From assembly GCA_964425915.1 (NCBI GenBank), contig CAYROO010000001.1, positions 186,001-250,000 on the forward strand: DNA of 64,000 bases. Direction: 5' to 3'. The notes beneath the pieces were generated by a model. That model was not told the DNA's origin. It searched no databases and saw nothing but the letters and a program-made list of their open reading frames with translations. Both the position numbers and the translations under genes were made by a program. Source of the DNA: Polycyclovorans sp964425915. Its GTDB lineage: Bacteria; Pseudomonadota; Gammaproteobacteria; Nevskiales; Nevskiaceae. Numbering within the stretch: the stretch's first letter is position 1; each line of letters opens with the position of its first letter. This document shows, one piece after another, positions 24,541 through 33,366 of this stretch.

Positions 24541-26829
24541 ATGTTTGCCACCCTGATGAATTGGATGAAGGCGCAGAAAATGCTGCCGCGCATTTCCGAT
24601 ACCGAACGCCAGGCCCTGGAGGCCGGCACGGTGTGGATCGACGGCGAGTACTTCCGCGGCAACCCCGACTTCGGTCGCATGCTGACCAGCCCCTACGGCG
24701 GCCTCAGTGACGAGGAGCGGGCCTTTATCGACGGACCGGTCGAACAGCTGTTGCGCATGGTGGACGGCTATCAGATCAACCGCAGCCGGCGGGTTCCAGA
24801 TGAGGTGGTGGACTTCATCAAGCGGGAAGGCTTCATGAGCTTCCTGATCCCGAAGGAATACGGCGGCAAGGCCTTTTCCACCCTCGCCATCAGCACCATC
24901 ATGGCCAAGATCGGGCCGGTCTGTTCCGCCGTCGGCACCTTGGTGGTCATCCCCAACTCGCTGGGGGCCGCCGAGCTCATCAACCACTACGGCACGCAGG
25001 CCCAGAAGGACGATTACCTGCCCAAGCTGGCGCGCGGCGAGTATGTGCCCTGCTTCGGCCTCACTGAGCCCACTGCCGGCTCCGACGCCGCCAGCATCCG
25101 CGCCGAGGGTGTGGTGTTCCGGGATGGCGACAGCACCAAGATCCGCCTCAACTTCCGTAAGCGCTACATCACCCTGGCGCCGATCGCCAATCTCGCCACC
25201 ATCGCCTGCAGCCTGCATGACCCAGAGAACCTGCTCGGCAAGGGCGAGCACCCCGGTATCACCTGCGTACTGGTGGCGCGCGGTACGCCCGGCTTCGAGA
25301 ACGGCGACCATCACCTGCCCATTGGCGATCCGTTCTACAACGGCCCCTTGATCGGTCGCGATGTCGTGGTGCCGGCCGACAACATCATCGGCGGCCCGGA
25401 AAAGGCCGGACAGGGTTGGCGCATGCTGATGGAACAGCTGGCCGGCGGCCGCGCCGTGTCGCTGCCCGCCGGAGCGGTAGGCGGCGCGCGGGCGCTGTCG
25501 GCCGTCACCGGCCCCTACTCCATGCTGCGACAGCAGTTCGGCATCCCCATTGGCCGTATGGAAGGCATCGAGGACAAGGTCGGTCGGATTGCCGCCCTGA
25601 GTTACCTGATGGAAGCGGCGCGCGTGCATGCCTGCTCCGCCATTGATGGCGGCGAACAGCCGCCGGTGGTTTCTGCCGTGCTCAAGGCCTACACCACCGA
25701 GCTGTCGCGCCAGCTGTCGATCGACGCCATGGACGTGTTCGCCGGCGCTGGCGTCATGCAGGGCCCGCACAACATCGTCGGCAATGCCTACACCAGCGCG
25801 CCGGTGGGCGTCACGGTGGAAGGCGCCAATATCATGACCCGCACCCTGATCATCTTTGGCCAGGGCGCCACTCGCTGCCACCCCTACGCGCTCAAGGTCG
25901 TCAACGCGGTCGAGCAGGACGATGCCGCCGCCTTCCGCGAAAATCTGCTCGGATGGATCGGCCATTTCGCCCGTAACATCGGGCGTAGCCTGGTGCGCGG
26001 CCTCAGCCGCGGCTGGAGTGTCAAGGTCCCCGACGTGCACCCGCAGACGCGCCGCTACTACCGCCGCCTGGGCTGGTCGGCAAGTCGCTTCGCCTTGCTG
26101 ACCGACCTCGCGATGTTCGCCATCGGCGGCAAATTGAAGGCGCGCGGCGCCCTCACCGGCCGCTATGCCGATGCCCTCGCCTGGATGGTGCTGGCCACCA
26201 GTGCCCTGCGGCGCTTCGAGGCAGAAGGTGCGCGGCGCGAGGATCTGCCACTGGTGCATTACAGCCTGCAGGTCGCGCTGTCCCAGGTGCAGCAGGCCTT
26301 CGAGGGCATCATTGCCAACTTTGATGGCGTGCTGGGCACGGCCATGCGCTGGCTGACCGGTTGGTGGACTCGGGTCAACCCTGTGGGCCGGGCGCCGGAC
26401 GACCGGCTGGCGCATCAGGCGGCCCTCACCATTCAGTCCGACAGCGAGCAGTATCGGCGCCTGCACGCGGACGTGTTTGTCCCCGATGCCGACCAGCCTG
26501 GCGCGGGCAAGCTGCTCGACAGCTTCCGCCAGCTCACTGCCGTGCAGCCCGTGCTCAACAAGATTGCCGTCGCCCAACGTCAGAAAAAGCTGCCGCGTGC
26601 AGCCACCGAGACCCTGATCGATCCGGCCCGCGAGGCCGGCATCATCAGCAACGCCGAAGCCGAGGCGCTGCAGTCGGCGGTGGCGGCACGGCTGGCGGTG
26701 ATCGAGGTGGACGTGTTCGAGCCCGAGCGCTATTTCGACGACGCACGCGGGCATGAGGGCATTTACTTCGGCGCGCCGCCGGCCGACACCGTCTCCACCC
26801 AGCGCCGCAAATCGCGCAAAGCGGCCTGA
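24541..26829 (+). CDS. fadE: Acyl-CoA dehydrogenase FadE
   Basis: FAD-dependent first enzyme of fatty-acyl beta-oxidation, FadE/DUF1974 type. The 762-aa product has FIKREGFMSFLIPKEYGG, GLTEPTAGSDAASI (FAD and substrate loop), GGRAVSLPAGAVGGARA and VEGANIMTRTLIIFGQGA, then the long C-terminal domain special to FadE. E. coli FadE (814 aa) starts with membrane helices; this one starts directly at the soluble domain. GGAGG lies 11 bases upstream of the ATG. It is separated from the upstream gene by a terminator and 135 further bases with no other gene. Confidence 0.9.
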   Translation: MFATLMNWMKAQKMLPRISDTERQALEAGTVWIDGEYFRGNPDFGRMLTSPYGGLSDEERAFIDGPVEQLLRMVDGYQINRSRRVPDEVVDFIKREGFMSFLIPKEYGGKAFSTLAISTIMAKIGPVCSAVGTLVVIPNSLGAAELINHYGTQAQKDDYLPKLARGEYVPCFGLTEPTAGSDAASIRAEGVVFRDGDSTKIRLNFRKRYITLAPIANLATIACSLHDPENLLGKGEHPGITCVLVARGTPGFENGDHHLPIGDPFYNGPLIGRDVVVPADNIIGGPEKAGQGWRMLMEQLAGGRAVSLPAGAVGGARALSAVTGPYSMLRQQFGIPIGRMEGIEDKVGRIAALSYLMEAARVHACSAIDGGEQPPVVSAVLKAYTTELSRQLSIDAMDVFAGAGVMQGPHNIVGNAYTSAPVGVTVEGANIMTRTLIIFGQGATRCHPYALKVVNAVEQDDAAAFRENLLGWIGHFARNIGRSLVRGLSRGWSVKVPDVHPQTRRYYRRLGWSASRFALLTDLAMFAIGGKLKARGALTGRYADALAWMVLATSALRRFEAEGARREDLPLVHYSLQVALSQVQQAFEGIIANFDGVLGTAMRWLTGWWTRVNPVGRAPDDRLAHQAALTIQSDSEQYRRLHADVFVPDADQPGAGKLLDSFRQLTAVQPVLNKIAVAQRQKKLPRAATETLIDPAREAGIISNAEAEALQSAVAARLAVIEVDVFEPERYFDDARGHEGIYFGAPPADTVSTQRRKSRKAA

Positions 26830-26840
26830 GTCGATGCGGT

Positions 26841-26868
26841 CCGCCCTCGCCATGAATGGCGGGGGCGG
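26841..26868. terminator. Hairpin between convergent fadE and terB-like genes
   Basis: CCGCCCTCGCCAT and ATGGCGGGGGCGG pair over 13 bp (one T-G) around a 2-base loop in the 46-bp gap between the two stops. There is no U run on either strand, so it may act as an mRNA 3'-end stabiliser or a weak bidirectional terminator. Confidence 0.5.
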
Positions 26869-26875
26869 GTCTGGC

Positions 26876-27331
26876 TCAGCCCGGCAATTCACCGAGCGCG
26901 CGCAGGCGCTCTTGAACGAATACGGCGTGCGGCACGAACAGCAGCTCGGACAGCTTTCGGATCAATGCCTCCTCGTGAGGGTCCAGTACCTGATCGGCCA
27001 TCGCCACGCGCCACAGGCGCGCCAACAGCGCGCGCTTACCTTCGCTGTCTAGACTGCCGTTGAGGGTTTCCACCAGCTTGTAGAGCGACACCATGCGGTC
27101 AGCGGTATCGGCGGCATCGCGGCGAAGCCGATCAGCCGCGTCGGCATCAAGTCCAAAGGCCGACTGCAGTTCCTGCATCACCTGGTCGAGTTCCAGCGCG
27201 CTGTGCTGTTGATCCGCATGCGCCACCTCGTGCAACAGCACGGCGATGGCCTGCTGCTGGCGGTCGGCAGCGGCGACCGCGGTCTGCCCGCCCAGATCCT
27301 GTTTGAACTTCTGCCAGACGCTGGAAAACAT
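26876..27331 (-). CDS. TerB-like (tellurite resistance TerB family) protein
   Basis: 151-aa soluble helical protein. HEVAHADQQHSALELDQVMQ, LVETLNGSLDSEGKRALLARLWRVAMADQVLDPHEEALI (landmarks AMADQVLDPHEE) fit the TerB/DUF533 acidic helical-bundle pattern with a repeated A-D-x-x-x-x-x-E metal-binding-like motif. The family occurs in stress-associated systems, but no ter cluster is nearby and tellurite resistance should not be assumed. GGGAGG lies nine bases upstream of the ATG. Confidence 0.75.
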   Translation of the reverse strand: MFSSVWQKFKQDLGGQTAVAAADRQQQAIAVLLHEVAHADQQHSALELDQVMQELQSAFGLDADAADRLRRDAADTADRMVSLYKLVETLNGSLDSEGKRALLARLWRVAMADQVLDPHEEALIRKLSELLFVPHAVFVQERLRALGELPG

Positions 27332-27417
27332 CGTGGGGCTACCTCCCGCAGTTGAGATGGATCGTCGAAGACCGCGAGGTTACCAAGGGTCTCAGCGATC
27401 ACGCAGAGCCGTCGTGG

Positions 27418-28083
27418 TCAGGCCAGAAACTCGGCCACCGTACGCTGGACCACCGACAGCTCGCCGTGAAAGAAGTGCCCGACGCCGGATACCGGGATCA
27501 GCCGCGGCGGCGGCTGATAACCTGCCAGGGCATCTCGGGTCTCAGCGAAGTCCACCACCTCATCCGCGGTCCCGTGCAACACCCACCAACGTCCCGCTGG
27601 TCGTGGCGGCGGCGGCAACGTGACGTACTTACGCAAAGGCGGCGCGACCGTCAGCACATCGGCATCCGGCCACTGGGCAGCCGCCCGCAGCAATATGAAG
27701 CCGCCGAACGAGAAGCCGGCAAAGTGCAGCGGCAGTTCAGGCGCGAGCGCGTGCAACAGGCCTGCCAGGTGCAGCGCGTCATCGGTTTCACCACGGCCCT
27801 CGTCATGAGCCCCCTCGCTAGCTCCGACGCCACGAAAATTGAATCGCAGCGCGGCATAGCCGGCGGTTGCCGCCGCACGCGCCAGCGTGTGCGTAACCTT
27901 GTTGTCCATGGTGCCGCCAAACAGCGGATGGGGATGTGCCACCAGCACTAGCCCCCTGAGCAGCTCGCGGGGCTGACTCAGCGCCACCTCCAATGCGCCG
28001 GCCGGGCCCCGCACCCGTTGGGCGAGGGTCTGCCCGGGCGCCGCAAAGCGCAGTTCATCAACAGCCTGTTGGGGGTGCATCAT
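27418..28083 (-). CDS. Alpha/beta hydrolase
   Basis: 221-aa serine hydrolase of a widespread proteobacterial group. HPHPLFGGTMDNKV near residue 50 is the group's hallmark oxyanion region; the nucleophile is Ser125 in GFSFGG, Asp lies in HGTADEVVDF, and the His is in GVGHFFHG near the C-terminus. No signal peptide. Two adjacent ATGs (28083, 28080) are possible starts. Physiological substrate is unknown. Transcribed towards terB after an 86-bp gap and divergent from the orphan secreted protein. Confidence 0.85.
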   Translation of the reverse strand: MMHPQQAVDELRFAAPGQTLAQRVRGPAGALEVALSQPRELLRGLVLVAHPHPLFGGTMDNKVTHTLARAAATAGYAALRFNFRGVGASEGAHDEGRGETDDALHLAGLLHALAPELPLHFAGFSFGGFILLRAAAQWPDADVLTVAPPLRKYVTLPPPPRPAGRWWVLHGTADEVVDFAETRDALAGYQPPPRLIPVSGVGHFFHGELSVVQRTVAEFLA

Positions 28084-28109
28084 GCGGACTCATAAGGGTG
28101 GTCATTTGC

Positions 28110-28138
28110 TTGCAAGCCTATCAGGGCATGCCTATAGT
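28110..28138 (+). promoter_or_regulatory. Sigma-70 promoter for the orphan secreted protein
   Basis: TTGCAA (28110-28115) and TATAGT (28133-28138) spaced by 17 bases, ending 38 bases before the ATG. This is one of the best-matching promoter pairs in the window. Confidence 0.65.
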
Positions 28139-28176
28139 CGAAGCGTCGATTTAAGTACATAAACAGGGGAATTCAA

Positions 28177-28794
28177 ATGAAATCTACGTGGCTCGCCAGC
28201 CTTGGCCTGGCCGCCCTGACGGCTTCCGGCAATGCTTTGGCGGCGGATGCTCGCGATCGCGCACCGGTCGCCAGCGCCTTTGTCACGCTGGCCTTCGGTG
28301 GCGAACGCGCCCCGGCGGCAGACCAGCGCCTGCGCTATGGCCTGATGATCGACCACGACCGTCGCTTTTCGGACGCTCCGGTTTCCCCAATTTTTCAGCT
28401 GGCGATGACGCCCAAGGGCTTTGACAGCGCAGCGCTCAATGGCCTGCCGTTCGCCTATCGCATGACGCAGGTCAATCAAGCCGGCGAAGCCCTGGAATAC
28501 ACCATGATCGACTACGGCCTGGTGGCACTGGGCGCGGTCGGCATCGGCTTCGCGGTGGCAGAGATTGCCGATGCCGAGGATGAAACCCCGGACCCGACGG
28601 TATCCGACGACGGCGGCGAAACCTCCGGTGAAGGCAGCGTGATTGGCGACATCGTCGACGGTGTCGGCGATATCGTGGATGGCGTGCTGGGCGGTGGCTT
28701 CCGCGCCGAGCCGCTGCTGCTGACGGACGTCGCGGTTCGACCCTATGCCAGCGAGTCCGGCAACGGCGACATGGGCGACCTCCACGCCCACTGA
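28177..28794 (+). CDS. Secreted or envelope protein of unknown function
   Basis: 205-aa product I do not recognise. It has a clear signal peptide (MKSTWLASLGLAALTASGNALAAD, landmark cleavage after ALA at residue 22). The mature part begins with strand-like segments (SAFVTLAFGG, LRYGLMIDHDRRF, IFQLAMTPKGF) that could be beta structure. One hydrophobic stretch (YGLVALGAVGIGFAVAEIA, about 112-130) and an acidic Gly/Asp-rich region (DDGGETSGEG) follow, and it ends in a His/Asp-rich tail. GGGGAA precedes the ATG. Monocistronic: its own promoter lies upstream and a strong terminator 22 bases downstream. Confidence 0.75.
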   Translation: MKSTWLASLGLAALTASGNALAADARDRAPVASAFVTLAFGGERAPAADQRLRYGLMIDHDRRFSDAPVSPIFQLAMTPKGFDSAALNGLPFAYRMTQVNQAGEALEYTMIDYGLVALGAVGIGFAVAEIADAEDETPDPTVSDDGGETSGEGSVIGDIVDGVGDIVDGVLGGGFRAEPLLLTDVAVRPYASESGNGDMGDLHAH

Positions 28795-28815
28795 AGCACA
28801 TCACGGTAGACTCGC

Positions 28816-28843
28816 GGGGGCGCTAGAGCGCCCCCATTTTTTT
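28816..28843 (+). terminator. Rho-independent terminator
   Basis: GGGGGCGC-TAGA-GCGCCCCC, a perfect 8-bp stem with a 4-base loop, followed by ATTTTTTT. It closes the transcript of the secreted protein and lies 19 bases before the next start codon. Confidence 0.93.
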
Positions 28844-28861
28844 GCCCCGCAAGGAACGCCG

Positions 28862-30556
28862 ATGACGCCGGAGAGACTGCCCGCAGACCGCTGGCCCGCC
28901 CTGTTCGCGCTCTTCGGGAGTGACCTTCGCAGCCTCGCCCTGCTCCGCGTCCTGCTGGCCCTCACCCTGCTGGCCTGGGTGCCATGCCAATGGCTGGGAC
29001 TGGGTGGGCTCTACGGCGACACCGGGGTCGCGCCTCGCCATTGGATCCTGCAGTCCGGTATCGCCAGCCAACTGTCGCTGCACATGATCAGTGGCAGCAG
29101 CCTGTTTGAAGCCCTGTTGATTGCAGTACAGACCGCGGCTGCGCTGTGTCTGCTGCTCGGACGTGGCAGCCGAATCGCCGCCATCATCAGCCTGGTGCTG
29201 TGGCTGTCCTGGCTGACCCGCTATCCGCTGGTGACCGGCGGCGGCGATCTGCTGCTGGCCTGGTTGCTGTTGTGGTCCGCCTGGCTACCGCTTGGTGCAC
29301 GCTTCAGCTTCGATGCCGCACTGAGCACCGCGCCCCCGCCTTCAGACCCGCGCGTGCTGACCATTGGCTCTGCCGCCCTGCGCGTCAATACCCTGCTGCT
29401 GCTGGCACTGACGATCAGTCTCCATGTGGACGGCCCCACGCGCTGGGCCGGGCTGGCGGCGCTGGGGCTGCTGGCGCTGGCCCCAGCTGTCGGGCACATC
29501 GGCGGCGTCCTGCGCGACGGTCTGGTACTGCTGCTGGCGCTGTCGGTGTTGATCCTGTGGGCGACGATGCCGCCCGCCGGCCCCCTCTATGCCGCACTGC
29601 TGGCCTTGTTGGCGCCGCTGCTGGGGCCGGCGATATGGCAGTGGCTGGCACAACGACCACGGGTGCAACAATCCTTGACGATCTACTACGACGAGCACTG
29701 TCGTTTCTGCCTCAAGGCGGTCCAGTTGCTGCGTGTATTGCTGGCACTGCAGAACACTGAACTGAAACCAGCACAGTCGCGCGCCCGCACCGCGACGCTG
29801 ATGGAGCGCCACACCTCCTGGATCGTGATCGACGCCCAGGATCAGGCCCACCTCAAGTGGGCCGCGATGGTGGCCCTGTTGCGCGCCTCACCCCTGTTTC
29901 CCGGTGTGCATCCCCTGTTTGCGCTGCGCCTGTGGCAACGGCCGGGCGATGCACTCTATGACCTGGTGGCTCGGCACCGCGGCCGCCTGGGCCGCATCAC
30001 CGCCTGGCTATGGCCGCGTCCCGCCGGCCACGCCGACCTGTCACGCGGAATCGAGACGGTCGCCGGCTTCGCACTGATCGTGAGCCTGTTGTGGATCGGC
30101 GCCACCGCCACCGGCAGCGCCGCCCTGCAGGCCGGTCTGCGGCCGCTGCTGCAGCCCTGGCACCTGGATACCGACTGGCCGCGCGCCCTGCGCCCACCGG
30201 CGGCGCCCACCGCTCGCCTGGTGGTCAGCGGCGAGACCGCTGATGGCGGGGTTCGCAACCTGCTGGCGCCGGACCTGCCCGTGGACTTCCGATCCCCCAT
30301 CGACCCCAACCAGTCCCCCTATCGCTGGCAACGGTATTGGGATCAACTGGCCTTGCCGCAACATCGGGGACACCGCCGCTGGTATGCCGAGTCACTGTGC
30401 CGGCAGGCGAACGGCCGGCGCGATGGCCTGCCGGGCCCCAACGACCTGCTCAGCGTGCAGATCGACCGGGTCGGGGCCGGGGACGGCAGTGAGGACCTGG
30501 AGCGCACCACCCTCTGGCGCCAGGACTGCTTCGCCGCCGACCGCAGCCGGCCATGA
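28862..30556 (+). CDS. HTTM-domain membrane protein fused to a DCC thiol-disulfide oxidoreductase domain
   Basis: 564-aa fusion. Residues 1-260 are strongly hydrophobic with several membrane helices and resemble the HTTM domain related to vitamin K-dependent gamma-carboxylase. At 274-283 comes YYDEHCRFC, the DxxCxxC motif of the DCC/DUF393 family (Cys280, Cys283). A further membrane helix near 395-415 and a C-terminal soluble part follow. The ATG at 28862 has AAGGAA upstream; a longer frame from 28745 overlaps the terminator and preceding gene and is rejected. Function is unproven; thiol redox chemistry at the membrane is an inference. Its stop overlaps the tatD start by four bases. Confidence 0.8.
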   Translation: MTPERLPADRWPALFALFGSDLRSLALLRVLLALTLLAWVPCQWLGLGGLYGDTGVAPRHWILQSGIASQLSLHMISGSSLFEALLIAVQTAAALCLLLGRGSRIAAIISLVLWLSWLTRYPLVTGGGDLLLAWLLLWSAWLPLGARFSFDAALSTAPPPSDPRVLTIGSAALRVNTLLLLALTISLHVDGPTRWAGLAALGLLALAPAVGHIGGVLRDGLVLLLALSVLILWATMPPAGPLYAALLALLAPLLGPAIWQWLAQRPRVQQSLTIYYDEHCRFCLKAVQLLRVLLALQNTELKPAQSRARTATLMERHTSWIVIDAQDQAHLKWAAMVALLRASPLFPGVHPLFALRLWQRPGDALYDLVARHRGRLGRITAWLWPRPAGHADLSRGIETVAGFALIVSLLWIGATATGSAALQAGLRPLLQPWHLDTDWPRALRPPAAPTARLVVSGETADGGVRNLLAPDLPVDFRSPIDPNQSPYRWQRYWDQLALPQHRGHRRWYAESLCRQANGRRDGLPGPNDLLSVQIDRVGAGDGSEDLERTTLWRQDCFAADRSRP

Positions 30557-31350
30557 TCGACATCGGCGCCAACCTGGCGCACGAGAGCTTTACCGCCGAC
30601 CTTCCTGCGGTTCTGGCACGCGCACAGGCGGCCGGCATCACCCGCATCGTCGTCACCGGCAGTTGCCGCGACAGCAACCGCCGCAGCGCCGAGCTCGCCG
30701 CAGCTCATCCGGATCTGCTGTCGTCCACCGCCGGGGTTCACCCCCACCATGCCGCTGACTGGGGGGACGACGACGCTGCCCTGATCCGCGAATTCGCAGC
30801 CGGCACGACCCTGGTCAGCCTGGGCGAATGCGGCCTGGACTACTTTCGCGATATCGCCCCACGTTCGGTGCAGAGGTCGGCCTTCGAAGCCCAGCTTGCA
30901 CTGGCGGCCGAGCTGGGCCTGCCGCTGTTCCTGCACCAGCGGGATGCGCATGACGATTTCGTCGCGATCCTGCGTGCATGGCGCGACCGGCTCGGGCCGG
31001 TGGTGGTGCATTGCTTCACGGATACCGCCCAGGCGCTGACGGACTATCTGGCGCTGGACTGCCATATCGGGATCACCGGCTGGGCCTGCGACGAGCGCCG
31101 CGGCGCCCACCTGCTGGAACTGGCCCCGCGTATTCCCGTGGGACGCCTGATGGTGGAAAGCGACGCGCCCTACCTGCTGCCGCGTACCCTGCCCAAACCG
31201 CAGCAGAAAGCGGCGGGACGCCGCAACGAGCCGGCCTTCCTGCCTTGGGTGATCGCTGCGTTGGCGGCCGCCCGGGGCGAAACCCCCGAGGCGCTGGCGG
31301 CGCATACCGCCGCCAGCGCGCAGGCCTTCTTCCGCCTGAAAGCGCCCTGA
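30553..31350 (+). CDS. tatD: TatD-family metal-dependent hydrolase/DNase
   Basis: 265-aa TIM-barrel hydrolase; TatD enzymes are 3'-5' DNases. The N-terminus MIDIGANLAHESF has the TatD-subgroup form rather than the DxHxH of YcfH. STAGVHPHHAADW, LGECGLDYFRD, FLHQRDAHDDF, HCFTDT, GITGWACDERRG and ESDAPYLLPRTL carry the metal ligands and core motifs. Coupled to the HTTM-DCC gene by an ATGA overlap. Three bases separate its stop from the convergent ilvD stop. Confidence 0.92.
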   Translation: MIDIGANLAHESFTADLPAVLARAQAAGITRIVVTGSCRDSNRRSAELAAAHPDLLSSTAGVHPHHAADWGDDDAALIREFAAGTTLVSLGECGLDYFRDIAPRSVQRSAFEAQLALAAELGLPLFLHQRDAHDDFVAILRAWRDRLGPVVVHCFTDTAQALTDYLALDCHIGITGWACDERRGAHLLELAPRIPVGRLMVESDAPYLLPRTLPKPQQKAAGRRNEPAFLPWVIAALAAARGETPEALAAHTAASAQAFFRLKAP

Positions 31351-31353
31351 GCC

Positions 31354-33036
31354 TCAGCCGTCGGTGACAGCGCCCTTGGACGCGGTCGACACCAGCCGCG
31401 CGAACTTGCCGAGCACCCCTCGGGTGTAGCGCGGCGCCGGCTGCTGCCAGCGCGCCCGGCGGGCGGCCAGTTCAGCGTCGCCCACATTGAGCTGGATCAG
31501 CAGCTTGTGGGCATCGATGGTGACCGAATCGCCTTCTTCGACCAGGGCAATGACGCCACCCTCGAAGGCCTCGGGCGCCACATGGCCGACCACCATGCCC
31601 CAGGTGCCCCCGGAGAAGCGGCCATCGGTGATCAGGCCCACACTCTCACCCAGCCCCTTGCCGATGAGGGCGCTGGTGGGCGCCAGCATCTCCCGCATGC
31701 CGGGGCCGCCCTTGGGGCCTTCGTAGCGGATCACCAGGACATCGCCGGCCTGAATGCGGTCATCGAGGATCGCCGCCATGCACTCATCTTCGGAGTTGAA
31801 GACCCGGGCAGGGCCGGTGATCGAGGGGTTCTTGAGGCCGGTGATCTTCGCCACCGCCCCCTCGGGCGACAGGTTGCCCTTGAGCACCGCCAGATGCCCC
31901 TGCGCGTACAACGGCTTGTCGAACGGACGGATCACGTCCTGATCGGCGCGCGGTTCATCAGGCACCGAGGCCAGCGCCTCGGCCATGGTTTCCCCGGTGA
32001 TGGTCAGGGTATCGCCATGCAGCAGCCCCTTCACCAACAGCATCTTCAGCACCTGCGGCACGCCGCCGGCATGGTGGAAATCCACTGCCACGTACTTGCC
32101 AGAGGGTTTGAGGTCGCAGATGACCGGCGTCTTGCGGCGAATCGCCTCGATATCGTCAATGGTGAAGCTGACCCCCGCGGCATGGGCGATGGCGAGGAAG
32201 TGCAGCACCGCGTTGGTGGAGCCGCCGGTGGCCATCACCAGGGTCATGGCATTCTCGATCGCCTTGCGGGTGACGATGTCCCGCGGCTTGATGTCCTTGC
32301 GGATGGCCTCCACCAGAACGCGTGCGGAATCGGCAGCAGAATCGGCCTTCTCGGGGTCCGGTGAGGCCATCTGCGAGGACCCCAGCAAGCTCATGCCCAG
32401 GGCTTCGAAGGCACTCGACATGGTGTTGGCGGTGTACATGCCGCCGCAGGCACCGACCGACGGGCAGGCGTTCTTCTCGATGCCGACGAAGTCTTCTTCG
32501 CTCATCTTGCCGGCGCGGAAGGCCCCCACGGCCTCGAAGGAGGACACCACGGTCAGCGGCACGCCCTTCCAGTTGCCCGGTTTGATGGTGCCGGCGTAGA
32601 CGAAGATACCCGGAATATTGAGCCGCAGCATGCCGATCATGGCGCCCGGCATGTTCTTGTCGCAGCCGCCGACCACCACCACGCCATCCATGCACTGCGA
32701 GGCACAGGCGGTTTCGATGGCATCGGCGATCACTTCGCGCGACACCAGCGAGAACTTCATCCCTTCGGTGCCCATGGAGATCCCGTCCGTCACCGTCGGG
32801 ATGCCGAACACCTGTGGCATACCGCCGTTCTGCTGAATGGCGCCGCAAGCGCGATCCGCAAGGGGGGCAATGCCGGCGTTGCAGGGGTTCATGGTGGAGT
32901 GGCCGCTGGCGACGCCGACGATGGGCTTCTCGAAGTCGTTGTCGCCAAACCCCACGGCGCGCAGCATGGCGCGGTTGGGCGAGCGCTCCAGGCCAGCGGT
33001 GATGGTGCGGGATTTCTTGTTGAGAATGTCGGTCAT
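31354..33036 (-). CDS. ilvD: Dihydroxy-acid dehydratase IlvD
   Basis: Fe-S enzyme dehydrating 2,3-dihydroxy acids in isoleucine/valine synthesis. 560 aa, the short IlvD class. Cluster cysteines lie in HSTMNPCNAGI, GGCDKNMPGAMIG and CPSVGACGGMYTANTMSS; GRFSGGTWGMVVGHVAPEA is the C-terminal substrate region. The start MTDILNKKSRTIT is family-typical, though no good ribosome-binding site is visible. No other ilv gene is nearby, so it is probably transcribed alone. Confidence 0.95.
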   Translation of the reverse strand: MTDILNKKSRTITAGLERSPNRAMLRAVGFGDNDFEKPIVGVASGHSTMNPCNAGIAPLADRACGAIQQNGGMPQVFGIPTVTDGISMGTEGMKFSLVSREVIADAIETACASQCMDGVVVVGGCDKNMPGAMIGMLRLNIPGIFVYAGTIKPGNWKGVPLTVVSSFEAVGAFRAGKMSEEDFVGIEKNACPSVGACGGMYTANTMSSAFEALGMSLLGSSQMASPDPEKADSAADSARVLVEAIRKDIKPRDIVTRKAIENAMTLVMATGGSTNAVLHFLAIAHAAGVSFTIDDIEAIRRKTPVICDLKPSGKYVAVDFHHAGGVPQVLKMLLVKGLLHGDTLTITGETMAEALASVPDEPRADQDVIRPFDKPLYAQGHLAVLKGNLSPEGAVAKITGLKNPSITGPARVFNSEDECMAAILDDRIQAGDVLVIRYEGPKGGPGMREMLAPTSALIGKGLGESVGLITDGRFSGGTWGMVVGHVAPEAFEGGVIALVEEGDSVTIDAHKLLIQLNVGDAELAARRARWQQPAPRYTRGVLGKFARLVSTASKGAVTDG

Positions 33037-33125
33037 GGCGTGCGTACAGGCTGCGGGCTGGAAATCAGGGGCGCGAGCATAGCGCCGCCAGGGCCGCTCG
33101 GCGAGCCGCCAACACCCGCCGTGGC

Positions 33126-33314
33126 CTAAGGTCGGTCGGGGATGTAGTCGCGCAGAAACGTCTCGCGGCTGATGGCAAGCAGGGTGGCGTCGCTCAGCGA
33201 ACAGGCGTCGCTGTCATAGGAGATTGAGGCCACCACCCAATCACCGGTCTCTGGATCGCGGCTGAGTTCGCAACTGTGCTCAGCAGCCAGCCGCATGGCT
33301 TCGGCGACCAGCAT
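33126..33314 (-). CDS. Small protein of unknown function, paralogous to the 34943-35032 relic
   Basis: 62-aa reading frame starting MLVAEAMRLAAEHSCELS and ending LRDYIPDRP. The ATG overlaps a preceding short stop as TGATG; the frame stays open up to a TTG at 33389 inside the serine-hydrolase end. It is weakly acidic, with no signal or membrane segment. Its first 18 residues match a second copy at 34943-35032, on the other side of the hydrolase gene, and that similarity is the main evidence that it is real. Function unknown. Confidence 0.55.
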   Translation of the reverse strand: MLVAEAMRLAAEHSCELSRDPETGDWVVASISYDSDACSLSDATLLAISRETFLRDYIPDRP

Positions 33315-33366
33315 CAGGCGGTACCGGCGCCAGTGGCGCGTCGCAGTAAACGGCGGGCCAGCGATG

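Noticed and set aside
24427..26892. 821-codon open frame antisense to fadE
   Set aside because: Long antisense frames are expected at this GC content; the translation is compositionally skewed (His, Gln, Gly, Arg), has no family motifs, and the plus strand encodes a clear FadE. Similar antisense frames at 11134-12702, 18258-19895, 16623-17927 and 42768-44192 were rejected for the same reason.
26876..27331. Tellurite-resistance operon
   Set aside because: Only one TerB-like gene is present; no terA, terC, terD or terZ partners.
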